DNA from: Chloroflexota bacterium
Lineage (GTDB): Bacteria > Chloroflexota > Ktedonobacteria > Ktedonobacterales > Ktedonobacteraceae
Length of the DNA stretch: 20,527 nt
Direction of reading: 5' to 3'
Assembly: GCA_005881495.1 (NCBI GenBank)
Contig: VBHI01000327.1
Span: forward strand, 1-20,527
The translations under genes were made by a program, and so were the position numbers. The notes beneath the pieces were generated by a model. That model saw only the letters and a program-made list of their open reading frames with translations. It had not been told where the DNA came from and made no database searches. Below are positions 14,544 through 20,527 of the stretch, piece by piece (position 1 is the first letter of the stretch; each line of letters starts with the position of its first letter).

Positions 14544-15239
14544 ATGAATATAAACGATATCATTACAAATGCCCTAACTAAAATCCTCAATAAAGGCCTT
14601 CCTTTCATGGGTGGGACAATAGATCTCGCAAGTTGTGTGATCTCCATCACGTTTTCTTTTGTGGCTATAGCTTACGTATACAGTGTCTGGCGTCTCTGTC
14701 GAGACACCTCTGGTTTCAGTAAGAAGCGCCTTGCATGCTTAAATGAGCGGATGGATACAAAAAAGTGGGACTTTACGACAAATTGGATCGGGCCTGTTAC
14801 GACATTATTAAGCGTTGTGGCCGCCACGCAACTTAACGGGGCAAAAACCCCAGGAAGCAGCCAATTCGTGAGCCTTAGCTTGTTTTTTGGCATGATCATG
14901 ATTATAGCTCCTCTCCTGCATAACGCAGCCTGCAAGATGCAAAATAACGTTACATCGAAGAATTCACAATACAAAGTAATGGCGCTCATTTTCCTGGTCA
15001 CAAGCGCATTCTCTCTATGGGCTATTCTGGGGGGAGCTATAACAATTATGCTACTGTTAGAAGCGCCCGTAAGGGTTGAAAATTCCGCGCTGTTTATGCT
15101 TGTCCTCCTCGTGGTAGTAGGTCTGGCTATCTGGCAAAATACCCACTCCACTTATGAGCTTATATACAAACATATCAATGACCACCTGGAACAGGCAGCA
15201 TCTCCTCAACCAACGCAGGTACTTCCCAAAGCGACCTAA
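14544..15239 (+). CDS. Hypothetical integral membrane protein
   Basis: No family is recognised. The 231 residues hold four or five hydrophobic segments, roughly at 24-48, 80-97, 108-129, 142-173 and 181-197, separated by short polar loops. A soluble tail (YELIYKHINDHLEQ) ends rich in Ala, Pro and Gln. AAAGGAG lies eight bases before the ATG, a strong site. It has no signal peptide or catalytic motif. The TAA stop overlaps the TAG of the convergent transporter gene. Codon use is more AT-rich than in the sugar genes. Confidence 0.8.
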   Translation: MNINDIITNALTKILNKGLPFMGGTIDLASCVISITFSFVAIAYVYSVWRLCRDTSGFSKKRLACLNERMDTKKWDFTTNWIGPVTTLLSVVAATQLNGAKTPGSSQFVSLSLFFGMIMIIAPLLHNAACKMQNNVTSKNSQYKVMALIFLVTSAFSLWAILGGAITIMLLLEAPVRVENSALFMLVLLVVVGLAIWQNTHSTYELIYKHINDHLEQAASPQPTQVLPKAT

Positions 15240-16264
15240 AGCCACCCACGCTTCTTGAAAAACCAGATTTGCAGTACCGTAACCAGTCCCATGAAAGCCA
15301 ACACGATCCAGAACAAATACCCACTGTCATGCTCCACTTGTGGCAAATGCCCAAAGTTCTGACCAAACACGCCAGTGATAAAGGTGATGGGCATAAAGAT
15401 GGTGGCTAAAATTGTGAGTTGCTTCATTACAACGTTGAGCCTGTTGGAAACAGTAGTAAGATACACGTCCAGCAATCCACTCATCAAGTCACGATAGGAA
15501 TCCAGCACTTCAAATGCGCGTATCAGGTGATCATGTAGTTCTGCGAAATAGGGTCCGATTTCCGGCGAGATGGATTTGCTCGCGCGTGACACCAACGCAT
15601 TGGCGACTTCGACCTGTGGACTGATAACGCGCCGCATCTGTGCTAAAGAACGTTTGATGCGGAAGATACGTACCTGTACATCGTTTGAGGTGGAGTTCAC
15701 CGTCACATCTTCCAAATCATCAATAATATCATCGATATCATCAAGCACTGGAAAATAGCTATCAACAAGTGCATCAAGTAGAGAATATAAGAGGAACGCT
15801 ATACCCCGACTCATCAAATGTTCATCATCGTTCTTTTCCCGGGCATCTTCGAGCAGTAAGTCAAGCCAGGATAGTGATGCAGTGTGCGCAGTAATCATAT
15901 AATTTTTCCCAAAGATGATATCGAGCTTGGGCGTGTCAGCCTCGTTTGTTTGTGTGTCAAATGCCAATCCGTGTACTACCAGGTAATAGTAGTTATCTCG
16001 CTCGATAAATTTCGCGCGCTCATACTCCTCTCGCATGGCCTGAATAGTGATAGGGGCCAATGCAAAAACGTTGTGCAAGTACGCTTCCTGTGGACCGCAA
16101 TCGCCCAAAATATCGAGCCAGATCAACGCGCGTTGGTCCTGCAACACCTCCTGTAACTTTTCAAGCGAACTTTCTGTACTGATCTTGCCATTTTGCCAGA
16201 CAACCGTGCGGAGTTTTTCCTCCTGTAGTGGCTTGTCTTGTTGAGGTTGTACCTGCTGCTGCAT
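15236..16264 (-). CDS. CorA-family magnesium/divalent cation transporter
   Basis: CorA proteins form pentameric inner-membrane channels that import Mg2+, or Co2+/Ni2+. The 342-residue protein has the large helical cytoplasmic domain (LEDVTVNSTSNDVQVRIFRIKR, then LAQMRRVISPQ) and two C-terminal helices, about 275-298 and 316-335. The pore signature after the first helix reads GVFGQNFGHLPQ, that is GQN (301-303) in place of the textbook GMN. GxN variants occur in the wider family, but ion preference should not be assumed. The start has GAGGAG before the ATG. The C-terminus is basic (FFKKRGWL), facing the cytoplasm. Confidence 0.93.
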   Translation of the reverse strand: MQQQVQPQQDKPLQEEKLRTVVWQNGKISTESSLEKLQEVLQDQRALIWLDILGDCGPQEAYLHNVFALAPITIQAMREEYERAKFIERDNYYYLVVHGLAFDTQTNEADTPKLDIIFGKNYMITAHTASLSWLDLLLEDAREKNDDEHLMSRGIAFLLYSLLDALVDSYFPVLDDIDDIIDDLEDVTVNSTSNDVQVRIFRIKRSLAQMRRVISPQVEVANALVSRASKSISPEIGPYFAELHDHLIRAFEVLDSYRDLMSGLLDVYLTTVSNRLNVVMKQLTILATIFMPITFITGVFGQNFGHLPQVEHDSGYLFWIVLAFMGLVTVLQIWFFKKRGWL

Positions 16265-16369
16265 GTTCTATCTCCTCATGATATACCTCATCCCTACTCA
16301 CGATACGCTTGAATCGTGTCGTAAGCCCAAATCATTGGGTATCATATCCAGCACAATAGCGCCTGGCTA

Positions 16370-16560
16370 CGCGTCGGTCCCTCCAGATTAACCGAGACCC
16401 GATCCGCCAGCTGCATCGCCCGGTACAATTGCTCATATTGCACCCCAGCATGATTTTGAAGTGGATGTATCCAGGGTAATAAGAGCGTTTGCGAATGATC
16501 TCCACCGTATCGATGATTTTATCCTGCGTGGTCACGCTACCTTTGATAATCCGAAGAAAA
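16370..16560 (-). pseudogene. Fragment of a second UDG-linked radical SAM gene
   Basis: Read on the minus strand this encodes IIKGSVTTQDKIIDTVEIIR, KR..PGYIHFKIM, then after a one-base deletion near 16447 VQYEQLYRAMQLADRVSVNL and EGPT. The same segment of the intact gene at 20106-20284 reads IIKGSVTTQDKIIDTAEIIR and so on. The DNA is clearly diverged, mostly at third positions, so this is an old paralogue or transferred copy rather than a fresh duplication. About 60 residues survive; the cysteine motif and the rest are gone. The flanks, 16265-16369 and 16561-16718, hold two small hairpins (CACGAT/ATCGTG, CCCAA/TTGGG) and no gene. Confidence 0.85.
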
Positions 16561-16718
16561 GAAAACTTAACCGGATTGATATATTCACAACCATATCTTA
16601 ACACACTTGCAACTGACAAACACCACAAATCAAGCATAATTGTCCCCTGAGAAACGTTTATTTGGTTGTCCTCACTATCCTGGTCTCGCAAGCATCTTCA
16701 GGGAAGGAATAGATCATT

Positions 16719-18116
16719 ATGAAGCATGAGAACAGATATGCTCTCGGCAAATGGATGAAGCGATGGATATATCTTTGGGTGATATTGGGGATGCTCGCTC
16801 TGATTTTGACAGCATTTATCCCCACCATGCTCAAGGCCCGTGCTGCGTCCGGCGACTGGACAACATATATGGCCGATAATGGGCGCAGTGGCTACAATCC
16901 AACCGAAACAGTCATCAACCCATCAACGGCTCCTCTTCTGAAGTTGAAATGGACACACACCACAGCAGGTACTATCTCGACCCAACCCGTGGAAGCCAAT
17001 AACTTGATCTACTGGGGATCGTGGGATGCGGGTAATGAGCACGCGACGAGTCTAACCAACGCTCACGTGTGGACGAACCAGTTGGGCACAACGACGGATA
17101 CCAGTTGCAATCCTGCCAGTGTCGGTGTGGCGAGCACATCCACTGTGGCAACGATCAATGGACGCTCGATGCTCTTTGTCGGTGGCGGGAACGCCTACTT
17201 TTATGCCTTGGACGCCCTCACCGGGAAAATCATCTGGAATACCTCGTTGGGTTCCTCACCGAGCCACTTCATCTGGAGCTCACCAGCCATCTACAACGGG
17301 AGCGTGTACGTAGGCATGGCGTCCTTTGGCGATTGCCCACTGGTCCAGGGGAAGATGATTCAACTGAACGCCTCGACAGGAGCCATTCAGCATACCTTTA
17401 ATGTCGTACCCAATGGGTGCTTAGGCGGTGGCATCTGGAGTTCACCAACAATCGACGCAGCAGCTGGTACCATTTACACCTCCACAGGCAACCCTGGCAC
17501 TTGCTCAACCTCCGAACACTACACCATCGCCCTCGTCGAGCTAAGCGCATCAGACCTGTCATTTAAACAAGTTTGGCAGGTACCGACATCTGAGCAGATA
17601 TCTGACGGTGATTTCGGGGCTACCCCAACCCTTTTCACGAACAGTACAGGTACCCCAATGGTGGGCCTGGAGAACAAAAATGGCAAATTCTATGCGTTTA
17701 AACGGGATGCAATAGGTAGTGGTCCGGTGTGGAGTTCCAAATTAGCCACGGGTCGGGGCAGCCAATCATCCGCTGCCTGGAATGGTCACGCACTCTACGT
17801 AGGCGGTAACAGCGTCACACTCAACGGCACCAACTGCCACGGCAGCGTATCGGCGCTTAATCCTGATACTGGCGCTATCATGTGGCAGCATTGCATGAAA
17901 AGCGGTTCGGTGGTCGGTGCTATCACTGCCGTTCCAGGACTGGTAATCCTTGGACAGGGCACGTATCTCATGGTGCTCAACGCAACTTCAGGACAAACCC
18001 TCTTCCGCTTCCAGGATACCAACAGCAGTTCACAGTTCTGGGGCTGGGCATCTGTCTCAAGCGGTGTTCTATACATAGGAAACGCAGATGGACACCTCTA
18101 CGCCTTCGCCCCGTAA
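16719..18116 (+). CDS. Membrane-anchored PQQ-type beta-propeller protein
   Basis: An N-terminal hydrophobic helix (about 16-36, WIYLWVILGMLALILTAFIP) ends in an ARA-like cleavage site, so the protein is exported and either anchored or released. The remaining 420 residues form outer-propeller blades of the PQQ-like type, shown by recurring patterns such as FYALDALTGKIIW, IWSSPAIYNGSVYVG, IWSSPTIDAAAGTIY, VSALNPDTGAIMWQHC and GVLYIGNADGHLYAFAP. The residues that bind PQQ and calcium in true dehydrogenases are not evident, so a structural or binding role is more likely. Several cysteines could form disulfides. GGAAGGA lies before the ATG. Confidence 0.85.
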   Translation: MKHENRYALGKWMKRWIYLWVILGMLALILTAFIPTMLKARAASGDWTTYMADNGRSGYNPTETVINPSTAPLLKLKWTHTTAGTISTQPVEANNLIYWGSWDAGNEHATSLTNAHVWTNQLGTTTDTSCNPASVGVASTSTVATINGRSMLFVGGGNAYFYALDALTGKIIWNTSLGSSPSHFIWSSPAIYNGSVYVGMASFGDCPLVQGKMIQLNASTGAIQHTFNVVPNGCLGGGIWSSPTIDAAAGTIYTSTGNPGTCSTSEHYTIALVELSASDLSFKQVWQVPTSEQISDGDFGATPTLFTNSTGTPMVGLENKNGKFYAFKRDAIGSGPVWSSKLATGRGSQSSAAWNGHALYVGGNSVTLNGTNCHGSVSALNPDTGAIMWQHCMKSGSVVGAITAVPGLVILGQGTYLMVLNATSGQTLFRFQDTNSSSQFWGWASVSSGVLYIGNADGHLYAFAP

Positions 18117-18131
18117 ATGGTAAATACTAAG

Positions 18132-18213
18132 GCATGGCTCAAATAGCGTCAATCCTGCTTGACAATGTTTCTGTAGGTTAAGCATAAAAGTGTTAAGCGC
18201 ATTTGAACCATGC
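18132..18213. repeat. 13-bp inverted repeat flanking a promoter
   Basis: GCATGGCTCAAAT (18132-18144) and ATTTGAACCATGC (18201-18213) are inverted copies with one mismatch, placed about 57 bp apart around the -35/-10 pair at 18159-18188. They could be a paired operator or the ends of a lost small element. Confidence 0.6.
18159..18188 (+). promoter_or_regulatory. Candidate promoter of the glycosyltransferase gene
   Basis: TTGACA (18159-18164) and CATAAA (18183-18188) are 18 bp apart. The predicted start near 18195 leaves a short leader and favours ATG 18249 over ATG 18210. Confidence 0.45.
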
Positions 18214-18248
18214 TTCAGTTTCATAGAAACAGATTAGAGCGTAGTACA

Positions 18249-19688
18249 ATGTTTAAACTAAGCAATGTAGGGTTCCATCAGAGCGCTGAAGCCCAAAAGC
18301 TGGATGACGCGCAACTGATGCCCTGGGAAGCTAACAAACGTCTCTGGCCCTCCCTGGTGGATATAATAATCATTGTGGTAATGAGTCTCCTCTTGTATTG
18401 GGGAGCCTGGGTACGCTACGCTGCGGCTGGGCTACCTGAGCCTGCAAAATACCGTTGTTATGCTTTGGCCTTCTGGAAAGGCACAGCCAATTTAGGGGAT
18501 ATTCCGAGAACTGATTGCTGGTTTCTTAGCCTGAGCTCTTCTGCTTCCCTCATTAACCACTTACAAGCAGGGGGATTTCCCAGTATTTTTATCAAGTTAA
18601 TAGAATTGCAATCTCCAGCGAAACCTTTCCATGCCTTACCCCATGAGTATCCACTTTTGAGCATCATTCCTTTCACTCTCACTATGCTGGCACCGTCGCA
18701 TTGGTACCTGTTGGTTTTTGCGATATGGATGTCGCTTATAGCAGGAGGGGTCTATTTTATGCTGAAACGCTTCAAGTCTAGCGGTGCAGCGATAGCATTT
18801 GTGGTTTATTTGGTGGTTGGTAGTTGGGTAACGGCGTTAGCCAGGTTTGATTTAGTTCCTGCTGCTTTGACACTAGGAGCTGTGATGCTAGCTGAGCGAG
18901 CGAGGTGGAAATGGGCATTTGTGCTTTTGGCTTTGGCAACCCTCTTAAAGTTTTATGCGTTGGTGCTGATCCTGCCTTTATTCATAGCGCAACAAAAGCA
19001 GTGTAGTGGTGCCAGGTGGTTTTCCTGGCGTCGCTGGGATGGTTTTGCGCGGTTTATAGCTGTTTGTGTAGTGGTAACGACTATTTCATTGTTATTGAAT
19101 GTTGATGGTACGCTTGGCTCATTAGCATATTTTAAAGATCGCCCGATTCAAGTGGAAGCATTTCAGGCGGGGCTGCTGTGGCTTGGTAGCTTTCTAGGCT
19201 ATTCGTTGCAGTTTGTCTACTCATTTGGCTCGGGCAATGTGCTCAGCGAATTATCTTCGCCAGTTTCATTGGGGGCTACGTTATGTTTTGTAGCGGGGCT
19301 TTGCTATACATACTGGCTGCAATGGCGTGGGAGGCTGGACGTTGCTACTGCGAGCTTGGTGGCATTGCTGGTTGCAACGGTTACTGCTAAAGTATTTAGC
19401 CCGCAATATTTAATCTGGGTGACCCCATTTGTTGCTTATATGGGAAAGAGCAACTGGAAATGGCTTGCCAGTTGGGGAGGTGTTGCGGTATTGACAAGCT
19501 TTATTTACCCCTATATCTATACTCTTGCCTCTGCTACCCCCGGCGTGATCTCTGTAGGCCAGATACCGGCCTTTTATCCTGCTGTGCTTTTGCGCGGGGC
19601 AATTATGCTGGGAATTATATTCGCACTGCTGTACCAGGCCGTGCGTATCAAAGCTAGTAGACAGTCAAGCCTGGTGTCACCTTCGTGA
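18249..19688 (+). CDS. GT87/DUF2029-like membrane glycosyltransferase
   Basis: A polytopic protein of about 480 residues with nine or more helices and the general layout of GT-C mannosyltransferases (DUF2029/GT87, PimE-like), which use polyprenyl-phosphate sugars outside the membrane. Supporting features are the loop after the first helix rich in acidic and aromatic residues (YRCYALAFWKGTANLGDIPRTDC), LARFDLVPAALTLGAVMLAER, and KVFSPQYLIWVTPFVAYMG near the C-terminus, a recurrent motif of the group. The start is uncertain: the frame opens at ATG 18210, which lies inside the inverted repeat and has no ribosome site, while ATG 18249 fits the promoter better. It may act with the propeller gene just upstream, but that is inference. 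Confidence 0.75.
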   Translation: MFKLSNVGFHQSAEAQKLDDAQLMPWEANKRLWPSLVDIIIIVVMSLLLYWGAWVRYAAAGLPEPAKYRCYALAFWKGTANLGDIPRTDCWFLSLSSSASLINHLQAGGFPSIFIKLIELQSPAKPFHALPHEYPLLSIIPFTLTMLAPSHWYLLVFAIWMSLIAGGVYFMLKRFKSSGAAIAFVVYLVVGSWVTALARFDLVPAALTLGAVMLAERARWKWAFVLLALATLLKFYALVLILPLFIAQQKQCSGARWFSWRRWDGFARFIAVCVVVTTISLLLNVDGTLGSLAYFKDRPIQVEAFQAGLLWLGSFLGYSLQFVYSFGSGNVLSELSSPVSLGATLCFVAGLCYTYWLQWRGRLDVATASLVALLVATVTAKVFSPQYLIWVTPFVAYMGKSNWKWLASWGGVAVLTSFIYPYIYTLASATPGVISVGQIPAFYPAVLLRGAIMLGIIFALLYQAVRIKASRQSSLVSPS

Positions 19689-19725
19689 TTAACTGACTCT
19701 TCCACAACATTCTATTTGCCACACA

Positions 19726-19755
19726 TTGACAAGTAGAACATGGGTTCTGTATAGT
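19726..19755 (+). promoter_or_regulatory. Promoter of the radical SAM gene
   Basis: A consensus TTGACA (19726-19731) and TATAGT (19750-19755) are 18 bp apart. A start about seven bases downstream falls on the ATG at 19762, implying a leaderless mRNA, and no Shine-Dalgarno sequence precedes the ATG. Confidence 0.7.
19735..19748. promoter_or_regulatory. LexA/DinR-type SOS box
   Basis: AGAAC-ATGG-GTTCT has perfect five-base arms and matches the GAAC-N4-GTTC core bound by LexA/DinR in Gram-positive bacteria. It sits between the -35 and -10, where a repressor would block RNA polymerase. LexA of this organism has not been seen here, so the assignment is by consensus. Confidence 0.6.
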
Positions 19756-19761
19756 ATAGGT

Positions 19762-20527
19762 ATGTTAGTACAAACACTCCCTGATACATTGACGAAACTC
19801 GCCCGGATGGGTGAAGCTACCATCTACGAGCCTGCGGGTGACCAGCCACAGAAGGAACGCCGTCGTGGAGCCTACCAGTCTCGCAGTCTGGCCGAATGCA
19901 TCACGAATGTATCGACGCCAAAGGGGAGCCTTCCAATTGTAAAGGCTATGTTAACAACTGCTTGCGAACGGAATTGCTATTATTGTCCTTTCCGCGCTGG
20001 ACGCAGCATGATGAAGCGGATTACCTTTAGTCCAGATGAACTTGCGCAGGGTTTTGATACGCTTCAACGTGCTGGTCAGGTAGAAGGCATGTTCCTCTCG
20101 TCTGGCATTATCAAGGGCAGTGTGACGACGCAGGACAAGATTATTGATACAGCAGAGATCATTCGTAAGCGCTATCACTTTCGAGGCTATATTCACCTCA
20201 AGATCATGCCAGGCGTCGAATATGACCAGCTGTATCGACTGATGCAATTAGCGGATCGTGTCTCGGTCAACCTGGAGGGCCCAACTCAGGAGTGCTTGAA
20301 CGAGTTGGCACCCAAGAAGGATTTCCACAGGGAATTGCTGAACATGTTACAACTGGCGGAAGAGATACGACGTGAGCACCCCTATGAAAAGCTGGCCGGT
20401 ACAGTGACACAATTTGTGGTAGGAGCGGTGGGCGATACCGACCAGGAATTGCTTTCACTTAGTAACCGTCTCTATCGACGCTATGGACTCACTCGTGCCT
20501 ATTATTCGGGCTTCAGCCCGGTCATCC
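19762..20527 (+). CDS. UDG-linked putative DNA modification/repair radical SAM protein (partial)
   Basis: The N-terminal part (255 codons) of a radical SAM protein, cut by the window end. The cluster motif is CERNCYYC (CxxxCxxC) within LTTACERNCYYCPFRAGR, preceded by NVSTPKGSLPIVKAML. Further family segments are MFLSSGIIKGSVTTQDKIID and SVNLEGPTQECLNELAPKKD. This matches, from memory, the family described as a radical SAM protein linked to a uracil-DNA-glycosylase-like partner (TIGR03916). Its chemistry is unknown; a role in DNA modification or repair is inferred from the partner. The SOS box in its promoter agrees with that. The glycosylase-like gene would be expected just past the window edge. 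A fragment of a second copy lies at 16370-16560. Confidence 0.85.
   Translation, partial: MLVQTLPDTLTKLARMGEATIYEPAGDQPQKERRRGAYQSRSLAECITNVSTPKGSLPIVKAMLTTACERNCYYCPFRAGRSMMKRITFSPDELAQGFDTLQRAGQVEGMFLSSGIIKGSVTTQDKIIDTAEIIRKRYHFRGYIHLKIMPGVEYDQLYRLMQLADRVSVNLEGPTQECLNELAPKKDFHRELLNMLQLAEEIRREHPYEKLAGTVTQFVVGAVGDTDQELLSLSNRLYRRYGLTRAYYSGFSPVI

Noticed and set aside
14672..15151. Minus-strand open frame opposite the membrane protein
   Set aside because: The plus-strand gene has a strong ribosome site and clear membrane segments; this is its shadow.

Overview
The window looks like chromosomal DNA from a Chloroflexota bacterium, most likely of the Ktedonobacter type. This is inferred from moderate GC content, Chloroflexota-like protein families, and many dispersed palindromic repeats of the kinds I associate with Ktedonobacteria (TCATTCTGAGCGAAGC... 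and GTAGGG..CGATTTATCG...). No rRNA, tRNA or CRISPR array was seen.

Layout. 1-720: a repeat copy, then a protein with a C-terminal jelly-roll-like domain. 732-3300: the decayed remnant of a molybdopterin oxidoreductase gene on the minus strand. It is 5'-truncated, carries an in-frame TAA, and is split by a 1203-bp IS200/IS605-type tnpB element with matching end hairpins and a likely omega RNA. Removing 1569-2771 restores the reading frame. 3380-4532: a translationally coupled HipA-like kinase and DUF3037 pair. 4739-5179: a small helix-hairpin-helix protein. 5224-6573: a membrane acyltransferase. 6791-10311: three minus-strand genes that look like one sugar-catabolic set: a DhnA-type class I aldolase, then a Gfo/Idh/MocA dehydrogenase whose stop overlaps the start of a PfkB kinase (ATGA). 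10734-11117: a VOC/glyoxalase-fold protein followed by a 20-bp perfect hairpin. 11425-14178: a large secreted and membrane-anchored protein with a REP-like module inside its reading frame. 14544-16264: a small membrane protein converging on a CorA-type transporter, the two stop codons overlapping. 16719-19688: a membrane-anchored PQQ-type beta-propeller and a GT87/DUF2029-like glycosyltransferase. 19762-end: a radical SAM protein of the family linked to uracil-DNA glycosylases, truncated by the window edge.

Three observations stand out. First, the radical SAM gene has a perfect LexA/DinR-type box (AGAAC-ATGG-GTTCT) between its -35 and -10 elements, and its ATG falls about where transcription should start, so it may be an SOS-induced, leaderless gene. 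Second, an inverted, frameshifted fragment of a paralogue of the same gene lies at 16370-16560, so the propeller and glycosyltransferase genes are bracketed by an intact copy and a broken one. Third, the tnpB element keeps its catalytic residues and RNA scaffold, and its predicted guide and flanks reconstruct the empty target site.

Limits: product names rest on motifs read by eye. Start codons were chosen from Shine-Dalgarno sequences and overlaps. Promoters are consensus matches only.
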